Below the pieces are notes generated by a model, which did not search any database, had not been told where the DNA came from, and worked only from the letters and a program-made list of their open reading frames with translations. A DNA stretch of 64,000 nucleotides from Pokkaliibacter sp. MBI-7 (lineage in GTDB: Bacteria; Pseudomonadota; Gammaproteobacteria; Pseudomonadales; Balneatricaceae), in NCBI RefSeq assembly GCF_029846635.1, contig NZ_JARVTG010000001.1:3528501-3592500 (forward strand), read 5' to 3'. The translations under genes were made by a program, and so were the position numbers. Shown here piece after piece: positions 45,198 through 55,186 of the stretch (position 1 is its first letter; each line of letters opens with the position of its first letter).

Positions 45198-46940
45198 ATG
45201 AGCACTGTCAGCGTCCTGCCTTCTGCCGTGTTGTTGCCCTTGCAGGTTCGTTGCGGAGGTTACTCCAGCGCCGGGCTTAAAGCCGAGAATCAGGATGCCT
45301 TTGCTCTGCGTATGCCGCAGACCCGTGCCGAGCTGGGTAAAGGCATGGCCGCGCTGATCTGTGACGGTGTCAGCAGCAGTGGCCGCGCCGCGCAGGCCAG
45401 TCAGACCTGCGTGACCAGCTTTCTTAATGACTACTTCAGTACCCCTGACGCCTGGGGCGTGAAAAAGTCGGTGGTGCGGGTGCTGGAAGGGCTCAACAGC
45501 TGGCTGTACCAGCAGGGGCTGCAGGGGCAGAGCATGCTCACCACCTTGTCACTGCTGGTGATCAGGTCGCAGACGGCCCATGTATTCCACATCGGCGACA
45601 GTCGCATCTACCTCTGGCGACGCGGTCAGCTGGAGTGTCTGACCCGCGATCATCTGCAGCGCCAGCAGGGGCGCGATGTGCTTAACCGGGCCATGGGCGG
45701 TGATCCGCACCTGCAGATGGATTACCACAGTCTGACGGTGGAGGAGGGCGATGGCTTCGTACTGACGACCGATGGCGTCCATGCTTTTCTGCCCTCATCT
45801 GACTGGCCACAAACACTGAATGAAGCGGCAGGCTGTGATCTTGAACCACTGGCCCGGCGGCTGGCAGAACGCGCGCTGCAGGCCGGCAGTGATGATAACC
45901 TCAGCTGCCTGTTACTGCAGGTCGAGCAGCTGCCACACGCCGACAGCGAGGAAGCCGAGCGTCAGCTGGCCAGCCTGCCGGTGCCACCGGCATTGCAGGT
46001 CGGACACAAACTGGATGGCTATCGGGTGCTGGAAGTGCTGCACGCCAGCCAGCGATCCCATCTCTATCGGGTGGAAGATGAGCGTGACGGGCAGCAATGG
46101 GCAATGAAGGTGCCGTCCCGTCACTTCGCCGATGACTTTGCCTATCTGCAGGGCTTTGCCCGGGAAGAGTGGGTCGGGCGCCAGTTCCAGCATGAACAGG
46201 TGCTGGCCATGGCTGCCAGTACCCAGCCGCGTACCGGGATGTATTATCTGGCCGAGCTGATCAGTGGCCAGACGCTGCGGCAGTGGATTGATGATCATCC
46301 GCAGCCCTCACTGGCGACCGTGCGTCCGTTGCTGGGGCAGATGGTGACCGCGTTGCGCGCATTCCAGCGGCTGGACATGGTGCACTGCGATCTGAAACCG
46401 GAGAATCTGATGCTGACCAGCAGCGGCGTCCTCAAGGTGATTGATCTGGGCACCGTGGTTGTCACCGGCCTGCAGGAAGTGGCACCCCCGCAGGCGGAGG
46501 CCGTGCCGCAGGGATCGGTGGACTACGTGGCGCCGGAGTATCTGTTTGGTCAGCCAGCCAGCTTTCGTGCCGATCTGTTTTCACTGGCGGTGGTGGTCTA
46601 TGAAATGCTCACCGGCCAGTTGCCCTATCCCTCACGCAGTCGCGAACAGTTACTGAAAAGCCGCAGCTATGCCGACTGGTGCTATATTCCGCTGGGGCGC
46701 TATCGGGCAGATCTGCCGGCCTGGGTGGATGCCTGCCTGCGCAAGGCGCTGCAGCCCAATCCAGCCAGCCGTTATGCGGCATTGTCTGAATTTGAGCAGG
46801 ATTTCCGCGTCCCCAACCGGGCGCTGGAGGCCAGCACCTTCCGTGCACCCCTGATTGAGCGCCATCCGCTGCGTTTCTGGCAGATCATCAGCGCGATACT
46901 GCTGGTCATGCTGCTACTGAGCCTGCTTTCCCGCACCTGA
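45198..46940 (+). CDS. Fused PP2C phosphatase / Ser-Thr protein kinase
   Basis: 580 residues starting 26 bases after nasA with AAAGGAG upstream. Residues 10-255 form a PP2C phosphatase (ALICDGVSSSGRA, VFHIGDSRIYLWRRG, GSDDNLSCLLLQ). Residues 270-550 form a protein kinase with Lys in QWAMKVP, catalytic loop VHCDLKPENLML and metal-binding DLG in place of DFG. A membrane helix (IISAILLVMLLLSLL) is at the very C-terminus. Such fusions accompany nitrate transporters in many gammaproteobacteria, and post-translational control of uptake or assimilation is the likely role. Confidence 0.88.
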   Translation: MSTVSVLPSAVLLPLQVRCGGYSSAGLKAENQDAFALRMPQTRAELGKGMAALICDGVSSSGRAAQASQTCVTSFLNDYFSTPDAWGVKKSVVRVLEGLNSWLYQQGLQGQSMLTTLSLLVIRSQTAHVFHIGDSRIYLWRRGQLECLTRDHLQRQQGRDVLNRAMGGDPHLQMDYHSLTVEEGDGFVLTTDGVHAFLPSSDWPQTLNEAAGCDLEPLARRLAERALQAGSDDNLSCLLLQVEQLPHADSEEAERQLASLPVPPALQVGHKLDGYRVLEVLHASQRSHLYRVEDERDGQQWAMKVPSRHFADDFAYLQGFAREEWVGRQFQHEQVLAMAASTQPRTGMYYLAELISGQTLRQWIDDHPQPSLATVRPLLGQMVTALRAFQRLDMVHCDLKPENLMLTSSGVLKVIDLGTVVVTGLQEVAPPQAEAVPQGSVDYVAPEYLFGQPASFRADLFSLAVVVYEMLTGQLPYPSRSREQLLKSRSYADWCYIPLGRYRADLPAWVDACLRKALQPNPASRYAALSEFEQDFRVPNRALEASTFRAPLIERHPLRFWQIISAILLVMLLLSLLSRT

Positions 46941-47093
46941 ACACACCTTTCCGGTGTCATCCTCCTCTGCTATGCGCAAAGCGGTTGAGCGTTTAGTCCT
47001 GCCGCGTCTATCCTAGTCACATTGTTTTTACCGGCGAGCCTCAGGCGATCCCGGTGGATCCTCCCTTTTTCCCTGCCCGACGGAATCCCTGCT

Positions 47094-48698
47094 GTGAAGA
47101 ATTGGACTCTGCGTAAACGTATTCTGGCCAGCTTCCTTGTTGTGGTGGCCATCATGCTGCTGATGGTGGTCATTTCTTATAGCCGTATGCTGGCCATCAA
47201 TCACCGGGTGGATACGGTCAGCAGCAACTCGGTTCCCGGTATGTACTACAGCACCATGATTCGCGGGGCATGGACCGAAAGCTTTCTGCTGGTGCGGGAA
47301 GTACGGCCTGAGCTGCCGATGGATCGCGCTACCTTTATCGATAACACGCAGAACCTGAAATCGCTGGTTCAGGAGTATCAGAAAACCATTGATGAGCAGG
47401 ATGACCGACGCCAGTTTGATGATTTTCTGTCCATTCTGAATGACTACAGCCAGGTACAGAGCCAGGTACTGGCGTTGTTCGACCGTCAGCAGCCTGACCA
47501 GGCTAACCTGCTGATTGCTCAGCAATTACGACCACTGTGGCAGAAAGGCCGGGATAACCTGAACAAGATCATTGCCTACAACCGCGAAGTGTCACAAAGC
47601 TCGGTCAGCGGTATCGAAAGTGCGGTGGCGACGGCCAATACCACCATGCTGACGCTGATGGTGGTCATGATCGCTGTGGCGCTGCTGTCGGGCTGGAGCC
47701 TGATGCGGGCCATCATGAGCCCCATCAATCATGTCCTTGCTGCCTTCCAGCAGATGAAGGAAGGCAACCTCACTGTCCGTCTGCAGCTCAATCGTGAGGA
47801 TGAGTTCGGCACCATTGAAAAAGGCTTCAATGGCATGGCTGAAGAGCTGATGGTGCTGGTGTCGCAGGCGCAGCGTTCGGCGGTACAGGTGGCTACTGCG
47901 GTCAATGAAATTGCGGCCACCTCCAAGCAGCAGCAGGCTACTGCTACTGAAACGGCCGGGACGACCACCGAAATCGGTGCCACTTCGCGGGAGATTGCCG
48001 CTACCTCCAAAGAGCTGGTGCTGACCATGAACGAGGTGTCGGTTTCAGCCGAACAGGCCGCGCAGCTGGCGGATTCCGGGCAGCAGGGGCTGGTGCGGAT
48101 GGAAGACACCATGCATCAGGTGATGAGTGCCTCCGAGCTGGTCAACGCCAAGCTGGCCGTACTCAACGAGAAGGCGGGCAGTATCACTCAGGTGGTGACC
48201 ACTATCGTCAAGGTCGCCGACCAGACCAACCTGCTTTCGCTCAATGCGGCTATCGAGGCCGAAAAGGCTGGCGAATACGGCAAAGGTTTCGCCGTGGTGG
48301 CCACCCAGGTACGCCGACTGGCCGATCAGACGGCGGTCGCCACCTACGATATCGAGCAGATGGTGAGGGAAATCCAGTCCGCGGTATCGGCGGGGGTGAT
48401 GGGCATGGACAAGTTCTCGGAAGAGGTGCGCCGTGGCATGTATGAAGTGCAGCGTATTGGCGACCAGCTGTCGCAGGTGATCCAGCAGATCCAGGCACTG
48501 GCACCGCGCGTCCTGATGGTCAATGAAGGCATGCAGGCACAGGCCACCGGTGCGGAGCAGATCAACGAGGCACTGGTGCAGCTGAGCGAAGCCTCCAACC
48601 AGACAGTGGACTCCCTGCGTCAGGCCAGCTTCACCATTGATGAAATGAATCAGGTGGCCAGCGGTCTGCGTAACAGCGTGTCGCGCTTCAAGGTATAA
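47094..48698 (+). CDS. wspA: WspA-like methyl-accepting chemoreceptor
   Basis: 534 residues from GTG 47094 (VKNWTLRKRI); a longer in-frame start at 47022 would place 24 uncharged residues before the first membrane segment, which is less likely. Membrane segments lie at about 10-32 and 190-210 and enclose a helical periplasmic domain. HAMP follows, and the signalling tip is EKAGEYGKGFAVVATQVRRLADQT. It heads a complete wsp gene order and probably senses surface contact, controlling c-di-GMP through WspE and WspR. Confidence 0.9.
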   Translation: MKNWTLRKRILASFLVVVAIMLLMVVISYSRMLAINHRVDTVSSNSVPGMYYSTMIRGAWTESFLLVREVRPELPMDRATFIDNTQNLKSLVQEYQKTIDEQDDRRQFDDFLSILNDYSQVQSQVLALFDRQQPDQANLLIAQQLRPLWQKGRDNLNKIIAYNREVSQSSVSGIESAVATANTTMLTLMVVMIAVALLSGWSLMRAIMSPINHVLAAFQQMKEGNLTVRLQLNREDEFGTIEKGFNGMAEELMVLVSQAQRSAVQVATAVNEIAATSKQQQATATETAGTTTEIGATSREIAATSKELVLTMNEVSVSAEQAAQLADSGQQGLVRMEDTMHQVMSASELVNAKLAVLNEKAGSITQVVTTIVKVADQTNLLSLNAAIEAEKAGEYGKGFAVVATQVRRLADQTAVATYDIEQMVREIQSAVSAGVMGMDKFSEEVRRGMYEVQRIGDQLSQVIQQIQALAPRVLMVNEGMQAQATGAEQINEALVQLSEASNQTVDSLRQASFTIDEMNQVASGLRNSVSRFKV

Positions 48699-48808
48699 GC
48701 ACGTGTATGTGACTTGTAGCAGAGTGGTGCAGCACGCTGCCATGCAGGGTGGCCAACAGGGAAACGCTGGCCACCCTATCCGCAAATACCGCAATGAAGA
48801 GGCCTGCC

Positions 48809-49384
48809 GTGAGTGAAGTACAACAGGTTGCCAGCGACAGTAGCGCGCAGCAACGTGGGCTTTTTCTGCTGTTTCAGCTGGGTGATGAACGCTATGCCTG
48901 CGATGTCGCCAGTGTCGTCGAGGTGTTGTCGGTACCTGCATTGCGTCCGCTGGCGGGCATGCCTGACTGGGTCGCCGGTATCTTTGTTCATGATGATCAG
49001 GTAGTGCCGGTACTGGATCTTTGTGCGCTGACGCTGGGGCGACCGGCCCGGCGCCTGACCAGTACGCGCCTGCTGCTCAGCCGCTATGGTCGTGAAGAGC
49101 AACAGGGCTGCGCCGAGATGGCACAGAGCAGTGCGCCATTGTTTGGCGTACTGGTGGAACGGGCGACTGCCACCCTGCGCTGCGGTGTGCACGAATTCAG
49201 CCAGCATGGTCTGGAACAGCGCGAAAAGGATTATCTCGGGCCGGTGCGTCGTGACGAGCGTGGTCTGGTGCAACGGGTCAGTATCCAGCGGTTGCTGACG
49301 GAAGAGGCTCACAGCCTGCTGTTTCCGGCTGACAAACTGCTGGCCCTGACGCCGTCGGCAGCAGCAGGAGAAACGTCATCGTGA
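48809..49384 (+). CDS. wspB: WspB-like CheW coupling protein
   Basis: 191 residues from GTG 48809 with AGAGG 7 bases upstream; ATG 48794 is an alternative adding five residues. One CheW domain with FLLFQLGDERYACDVASVVEVL and VPVLDLCALTLG. It couples the WspA receptor to the WspE kinase. The end overlaps the wspC start by 4 bases. Confidence 0.88.
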   Translation: MSEVQQVASDSSAQQRGLFLLFQLGDERYACDVASVVEVLSVPALRPLAGMPDWVAGIFVHDDQVVPVLDLCALTLGRPARRLTSTRLLLSRYGREEQQGCAEMAQSSAPLFGVLVERATATLRCGVHEFSQHGLEQREKDYLGPVRRDERGLVQRVSIQRLLTEEAHSLLFPADKLLALTPSAAAGETSS

Positions 49385-50754
49385 TTGCTGATCTGCGCTT
49401 TGCTCGCTTCATCAAGGAGCTGATCGGTCTTGATGTCGACTCCATTGGCGCCTCGGTGGTCGAAGGCATCTTGCGCTATCGCCAGCAACAGGCAGGACAG
49501 GCCGATCTGGAAGCCTACTGGCAACTGCTGCAACGCTCGACTGAAGAGGTTAAGGCGCTGGTGGACGCCCTGCTGGTGCCGGAGACCTGGTTCTTCCGCT
49601 ATGGCGAGTCATTCACCGCACTGTCACGTCTGGTCTGGCAGCGGCTGGGTAAACAGCCCAGGCGTCCGCAGCGCATCCTCAGCCTGCCCTGTTCCTCCGG
49701 TGAGGAGCCGTACTCCATTGTGATGGCACTGCTCGATGCCGGTATCGCTGCTGAGCGCTTTCAGGTGGAAGCGATGGATATCAGCGAGATTCAGTTGCAG
49801 CGGGCGAGACTGGGGCTTTATAGCCGCAACTCCTTTCGTGGTCAGCATCTGAGCTTTCGTCAGCGCTATTTCAGTGAAACGGCGGCGGGTTATCAGCTGC
49901 AACCGCAGGTGCTGGCGCAGGTCAGCTTTCGTCAGGGCAACATCATCGACAGCGCTGCGACGATGAACAGTGCCAGCTATGACATTATTTTTTGCCGCAA
50001 CTTGCTGATTTACTTCGACAGAGCCACTCAGGAACAGGTGTTGTCCCGCCTGATGGCGATGCTCAGTGACGACGGGCTGCTGTTTTCCGGGCCAGCAGAA
50101 ACCAGCGTAGTGACCGCGATGGGGCTGAAGCCGCTTGGTCTGCCACTGGCCTTTGTTTTTGCCCGCAGCCAGCCTGAACCACAGACTGCTGAAAGCCGTG
50201 CCCGCACAGTCAGCGCGCTGACAGGGGGGGCCGTCAACGTCGCAGTGCCGAATGGCGATGATGGGGTAAAACGCCTGCGCAGCTGGCCGGGAGGGCATGG
50301 CGGGAGCCACGGCGACAGTACACCTGCAGACGCTGCAAAACAGGGCAAGGAGCGGAGTGTTGTCAGACGCCCTGTAGCGGCGGTGCCGGGTCACACTATT
50401 CAACACCCACCTCACGACGCCTCGCTGGCAAATGACACGCACAGCGAACTGGAACTGCAGCTACAACAGGTGCGTCAGCTGGCAGATCAGGGACAAACCG
50501 GTCGGGCGCTGGTGCTGTGCCGGCAGTTGCACCAGCAGCATGCCGAACAGCCTCAGGTACTGTACTGGCTGGGATTACTGGCAGAAAGTGGCGGTGATCG
50601 TCTGGCGGCACAGTCCTGGTATCGGAAAGTGCTGTATCTGCAACCTCGTCATACCGAGGCGCTGGGGCAACTGGCCGCTCTGCTGGAGGCCGAGGGCGAA
50701 CACGTGGCGGCCAGCCGTTTGCGGGCAAGGATGATGGAGACTCATCATGGTTGA
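49381..50754 (+). CDS. wspC: WspC-like CheR methyltransferase with TPR
   Basis: 457 residues, GTG start, AGGAG upstream. The CheR domain is at 1-275, with the S-adenosylmethionine site in ILSLPCSSGEEPYSIVMAL and YDIIFCRNLLIYFDRAT. A Gly/Arg-rich linker follows, then C-terminal TPR-like repeats (QVRQLADQGQTGRALVLCRQL, YWLGLLAESGGDRLAAQSWYR). It methylates the receptor and so adapts the pathway. It overlaps wspD by 8 bases. Confidence 0.9.
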   Translation: MIADLRFARFIKELIGLDVDSIGASVVEGILRYRQQQAGQADLEAYWQLLQRSTEEVKALVDALLVPETWFFRYGESFTALSRLVWQRLGKQPRRPQRILSLPCSSGEEPYSIVMALLDAGIAAERFQVEAMDISEIQLQRARLGLYSRNSFRGQHLSFRQRYFSETAAGYQLQPQVLAQVSFRQGNIIDSAATMNSASYDIIFCRNLLIYFDRATQEQVLSRLMAMLSDDGLLFSGPAETSVVTAMGLKPLGLPLAFVFARSQPEPQTAESRARTVSALTGGAVNVAVPNGDDGVKRLRSWPGGHGGSHGDSTPADAAKQGKERSVVRRPVAAVPGHTIQHPPHDASLANDTHSELELQLQQVRQLADQGQTGRALVLCRQLHQQHAEQPQVLYWLGLLAESGGDRLAAQSWYRKVLYLQPRHTEALGQLAALLEAEGEHVAASRLRARMMETHHG

Positions 50755-51418
50755 GCGTCTGGAGCATTTGCTCTCCAGCGAAGTACAGATCGACGACTGC
50801 TGGAATCGTATCGGTGTGCGCGGTGACCGCACCTGCGCCCGGCTGGCGGAGCATATCCATTGCCATAACTGCCCGGTCTATGCTGAAGCGGCGGTGCAGT
50901 TGCTGGACCGTTACGATCTGCAGGGGCTGACGGAGGGCAGTGACCTGCTTACGGCTGGCGCAGAGGAGAGCGACGACAGCAGCAGCGGTACGTCGGTGCT
51001 GGTATTCCGTCTGGGGGATGAGTGGCTGGCGTTGCCCACGGTGACGCTGGCGACGGTATTACCTCCTCTGCCGGTGCACAGCCTGCCGCACCGGCGTTCG
51101 CAGGCGATTGAGGGCATCGTCAATGTCGATGGCTCGCTGCTTGTCAGCATGTCGTTGCCGCTGTTGCTGGAGTTGCCGCGTCGCAGTGGCGCCAGGGCAC
51201 CTCTGCGGCCCCGTCTGCTGGTGGTCGGTAACGAAGAAGGTAAGGTCGCCTTCGCGGTGGATGAAGTGCTGGGTGTACAGCGCCTGAACCTGAGTGATGA
51301 TCGTGCCGACAAGGCGGTCAGCCCCTGTACCCGAGCCATTGTCCGCTGGCGCCAGTACAGCCTGCGCCTGCTCGACAGTGATGCGTTGCTGCGGGTCGTG
51401 GCGCGCAATATGACGTAG
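50747..51418 (+). CDS. wspD: WspD-like CheW coupling protein
   Basis: 223 residues. The second CheW protein of the operon, with an N-terminal extension containing CARLAEHIHCHNCPVYAEAA and then a CheW domain (VLVFRLGDEWLALPTVTLATVL, IEGIVNVDGSLLVSMSL). Two CheW proteins are standard in wsp loci. A gap of 153 bases precedes wspE, unusually long within this operon. Confidence 0.88.
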   Translation: MVERLEHLLSSEVQIDDCWNRIGVRGDRTCARLAEHIHCHNCPVYAEAAVQLLDRYDLQGLTEGSDLLTAGAEESDDSSSGTSVLVFRLGDEWLALPTVTLATVLPPLPVHSLPHRRSQAIEGIVNVDGSLLVSMSLPLLLELPRRSGARAPLRPRLLVVGNEEGKVAFAVDEVLGVQRLNLSDDRADKAVSPCTRAIVRWRQYSLRLLDSDALLRVVARNMT

Positions 51419-51571
51419 CCGCTGTCCACTATCGGCTGCAAGTGGGGCACTCCGCGTTGTTGAGGCAAAGCCAACGCAGATACGGTGACCGCGACGCTGA
51501 ATGAATTTACCTTTGCCTTGTCATGGCCGGGCTGTTGAACCCGGACCCTTTGAAGGAAGAGCGCATAACTG

Positions 51572-53875
51572 ATGCTTGATCCGATCATGCTGGAGCTGTT
51601 TCGCCAGGAAGCTGAAACACAGACGGCGGTTTTGACTGATGGCTTGCTGGCATTGGAGCGCAATCCGCAACAGGCCGACCTGCTGGAGTCTTGCATGCGT
51701 GCAGCGCACTCGCTCAAGGGGGCTGCCCGTATTGTTGATCTGCCGCTTGGAGTGGAGGTAGCCCATGTCATGGAAGACTGTCTGGTCGCTGCGCAGGAAA
51801 ACAGGCTGCTACTGGGAGCTGAGCATATTGATCAGCTGCTACAGGGCACCGATGTGCTGCTGCGTCTGGCGCAACCCGATACCGATCCGCACGCCCTGAG
51901 CACGCAGGCAGAAAAGGTGCAGCAGGGGCTGCAGCGATTGCTGGCGGCTGATTCAGCTGCTGGCACTGCGGTGCCGGCACTGCTTGAGCCTGTGCTGGTC
52001 GAGCCGAGCCTTGACGACATCAGCCACAGCCTGCTGCTGTCTGCCGAGCCTGCTAATGCAAGCGCTATCGCAGCAGAGATACCGGCAGCGTCGCCAGAGC
52101 AGTCGGACGTGTCGACGCGTGCCAGCAAGTCCGCTACAGCAGACCGCGCTCTGCGCGTATCTGCCGAGCAGCTCAATATCGTGCTGGATCTGGCCAGTCG
52201 GACGCTGGTGCGCTCCCATACCCTGATCCCGCGTATCGATGGTATGCAGCGGCTGAAGCGCCAGTTTGGCGCGCTGGAGCGCGCTCTGGCCAACCTGCTT
52301 AATGACAGTCAGGAAACAGGTAGCGTGGCATCACTGGCCTCCCAGCTGGAAGAGACGCTGACGCATCTGCGTGACAGTCAGACCCGGCTGCATGAGAGCC
52401 TGGGCTGGCTGGATGATTTTGCCTGGGACAATGAGCTGTGTGTGCAGCGCCTGTACGATACCGTGCTGGCCTGTCGCATGCGTCCATTCAGTGATGTGCT
52501 GGCCGGTCAGGCCCGCATGGTGCGTGATCTGGCCCGCTCGCTGGGCAAACAGGCCGAGTTGCAGCTGATCGGTGGCCAGACGCAGGTTGATCGCGACATT
52601 CTCGAACTGCTTGAAGCTCCGCTGACCCATCTGTTGCGCAATGCCGTAGATCACGGTGTCGAAGTCGGGGAGGTGCGACGTCAGCGTGGCAAGGAAGAGT
52701 GTGGCCTGATTCGCCTGCATGCCCGTCATCATTCCGGCATGCTGGTGGTCGAGGTCAGTGATGACGGCCAGGGTGTCGATCTGGAAATCCTGCGCCGGCA
52801 GATTGTCGAGCGGGGTTTTACCAAGTCGGAAACGGCGGCAAGGCTGACAGAGGCGGAGTTGCTGGAGTTTTTGTTCCTGCCCGGCTTCAGCATGAAGCGT
52901 CAGGTCAGCGAGGTGTCCGGCCGCGGCGTGGGGCTGGATGCGGTTCAGCATCAGGTGCGTCAGCTGCGCGGTATGGTGCGGGTGAGGCAACAACCGGGAA
53001 AGGGGACTACCTTTCATCTGGAGGTGCCGCTGACGCTGTCCGTGGTGCGCTGTCTGATGGTGGACATCGGCGATGAACGGTATGCCCTGCCGCTGGCCCA
53101 TATCGACCGCATGCTGCAGGTCAGTGCCGGGCAAATAGTGCAGCTGGAAGGGCATCAGCATTGTCTGGTGGATGGTCAGCATATCAGCCTTATCTCCGCC
53201 CGACAGATCCTTGGCTATGCTGAAAACAACGAACATGCTGAGGAATTACCCGTGGTGCTGATTGGCGACAGCAGCAGTCCCTACGGTGTAGTGGTCGACA
53301 GATTTATTGGCGAGTCGACGCTGGTGACGGTGCCTCTTGATGCGCGGCTGGGCAAATTACCGCATATCTATGCAGGGGCCGTATCGGAAGACGGCGCACC
53401 GCTGCTGATTCTGGATGTGGAGGACATGCTGCGTGCGGCGACCAAACTGATCAGCAGCGGTCGACTGGAGTTTATCGGCCAGAGTGAGGGCGAGCGTCAG
53501 CAGCGCAAACGGGTGCTGGTCGTCGATGACTCCCTCACGGTTCGTGAGCTTGAGCGCAAGCTGCTGCTCAATCAGGGCTATGACGTTGCCGTGGCGGTAG
53601 ACGGTATGGATGGCTGGAATGCCCTGCGTTCCGAGCACTTCGATCTGTTGCTGACAGACATTGATATGCCGCGCATGGACGGCATTGAGCTGGTGACGCT
53701 GGTACGGGGCGACCATCGCCTGCAGCGGTTGCCGGTGATGATGGTGTCTTATAAGGATCGTGAAGAGGATCGTCGTCGTGGGCTGGACGCAGGCGCAGAT
53801 TACTATCTGGCCAAGGCTAATTTCCACGATGATGCCTTGCTGGATGCGGTGAAGATGCTGATCGGGGCACCCTAA
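51572..53875 (+). CDS. wspE: WspE-like CheA-REC hybrid histidine kinase
   Basis: 767 residues, AAGGAAGAG upstream. Hpt with the phospho-accepting His at about residue 46 (CMRAAHSLKGAARIV), then a dimerisation/HATPase region with LLRNAVDHGVE and SGRGVGLDAVQHQVRQLRG, then a CheW-like domain, then a receiver at about 640-767 with VVDDSLT, LLLTDIDMPRMDG and VMMVSYKDR. It phosphorylates WspR to start c-di-GMP synthesis and WspF for adaptation. The hybrid receiver is typical of WspE. Confidence 0.93.
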   Translation: MLDPIMLELFRQEAETQTAVLTDGLLALERNPQQADLLESCMRAAHSLKGAARIVDLPLGVEVAHVMEDCLVAAQENRLLLGAEHIDQLLQGTDVLLRLAQPDTDPHALSTQAEKVQQGLQRLLAADSAAGTAVPALLEPVLVEPSLDDISHSLLLSAEPANASAIAAEIPAASPEQSDVSTRASKSATADRALRVSAEQLNIVLDLASRTLVRSHTLIPRIDGMQRLKRQFGALERALANLLNDSQETGSVASLASQLEETLTHLRDSQTRLHESLGWLDDFAWDNELCVQRLYDTVLACRMRPFSDVLAGQARMVRDLARSLGKQAELQLIGGQTQVDRDILELLEAPLTHLLRNAVDHGVEVGEVRRQRGKEECGLIRLHARHHSGMLVVEVSDDGQGVDLEILRRQIVERGFTKSETAARLTEAELLEFLFLPGFSMKRQVSEVSGRGVGLDAVQHQVRQLRGMVRVRQQPGKGTTFHLEVPLTLSVVRCLMVDIGDERYALPLAHIDRMLQVSAGQIVQLEGHQHCLVDGQHISLISARQILGYAENNEHAEELPVVLIGDSSSPYGVVVDRFIGESTLVTVPLDARLGKLPHIYAGAVSEDGAPLLILDVEDMLRAATKLISSGRLEFIGQSEGERQQRKRVLVVDDSLTVRELERKLLLNQGYDVAVAVDGMDGWNALRSEHFDLLLTDIDMPRMDGIELVTLVRGDHRLQRLPVMMVSYKDREEDRRRGLDAGADYYLAKANFHDDALLDAVKMLIGAP

Positions 53876-54091
53876 ACAGGCCTCTGTTCATGCGGGTATC
53901 CGTCATCATCCGGTAAATGGAGCGTAAAAGCGTTGCTGGCGGCGAGGGTGTGGCCGCTCCGACCGTTATCATGCGGCCTTTGCCCTTGATGATGCGGTGA
54001 ACAGAGTGGCAGCATGCGGTCCGTTATAGTCCCTTGGGACGAGTGACCGACGCGCAGCAGATCGTTAACACGCTCACAGGAGAGAGCAAGG

Positions 54092-55111
54092 GTGAGAGTA
54101 GCCATCGTCAATGATTCGCCTCTGGCGCAGGAGGTACTGCGCCGTGTGCTGCTGACAGCTCCGGGGTATCAGCTTGCCTGGCAGGCCGTCAATGGTGCCG
54201 AGGCGGTAAAGCGCTGTGCTGACGATGTGCCGGATGTGATCCTGATGGACCTGCTGATGCCGGTGATGGATGGTGTTGAAGCCACCCGGCAGATCATGGC
54301 CAATAGCCCTTGTGCGATCCTGATCGTTACCTCCGATGTGGACCGGCATATGAGCCGGGTGTTCAGCGCCATGGGTTATGGTGCGCTGGACGCGGTGAAT
54401 ACTCCGATGCTGAATGGCAGCGGGCTTTCCTCGGCCGATCAGCTGGACAGTACGGCGTTACTGCGAAAAATTCATAATATCCGCTGGTTGACGGCGGTCA
54501 GCGGCAGCAAGGACAGCAAACCGGGAAATGGTCAGGGTGAGCCAGCGCAGGTCACCCAGTTGGTCGCTTTGGGCGCCTCTGCAGGCGGGCCGGCGGCACT
54601 GGCCGAGTTGTTGCAGCGGTTGCCGGGTGACTTCCCGGCGGCACTGGTACTGGTTCAGCATGTGGATGAAGTGTTTGCTGCTGGCATGGCTGAGTGGCTG
54701 ACTTCGCAGTCGAATATACCTGTCCGGCTGGCCAGAGAAGGTGACAGCCCGGTGGCGGGGCAGTTGCTGATGGCCGGAACCTCTGATCACTTGCGCCTGT
54801 CTACCGAGGGACGGTTGTACTACACCGCTGAGCCGATGAGCCATGTTTACCGGCCATCGATTGATGTGTTTTTTACCAGCGTGGCACAATACTGGTCCGG
54901 CAGTGCGGTCGGTGTGCTGTTGACCGGTATGGGGCGTGATGGCGCACAGGGTTTGAAGGCCATGCGTAACCGGGGCTTCATCACACTGGCGCAGGATGAA
55001 GCCAGTTCTGCGGTGTATGGCATGCCCAAGGCTGCGGCAGCCATGGATGCCGCGAGTGAAATTCTGCCGCTGCAGCGCATGGCGGAACGCCTGAGCGCTG
55101 TATTTTTCTGA
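54092..55111 (+). CDS. wspF: WspF-like CheB methylesterase
   Basis: 339 residues from GTG 54092 (RVAIVNDSPLAQ). The receiver has phospho-Asp in VILMDLLMPVMDGVE. The methylesterase domain has the Ser-His-Asp triad in ALGASAGGPAAL, VLVQHVDE and LLTGMGRDGA. It removes receptor methyl groups and damps the signal; in Pseudomonas, loss of wspF gives constantly high c-di-GMP. The gene appears intact. Confidence 0.92.
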   Translation: MRVAIVNDSPLAQEVLRRVLLTAPGYQLAWQAVNGAEAVKRCADDVPDVILMDLLMPVMDGVEATRQIMANSPCAILIVTSDVDRHMSRVFSAMGYGALDAVNTPMLNGSGLSSADQLDSTALLRKIHNIRWLTAVSGSKDSKPGNGQGEPAQVTQLVALGASAGGPAALAELLQRLPGDFPAALVLVQHVDEVFAAGMAEWLTSQSNIPVRLAREGDSPVAGQLLMAGTSDHLRLSTEGRLYYTAEPMSHVYRPSIDVFFTSVAQYWSGSAVGVLLTGMGRDGAQGLKAMRNRGFITLAQDEASSAVYGMPKAAAAMDAASEILPLQRMAERLSAVFF

Positions 55112-55186
55112 TGGATGCGGGCAGGGAATGCGGTAAGGTTTTTGTTGTCCAGGCTGTGCGGCTCGGATTAATTGGGTAAAACGCTA

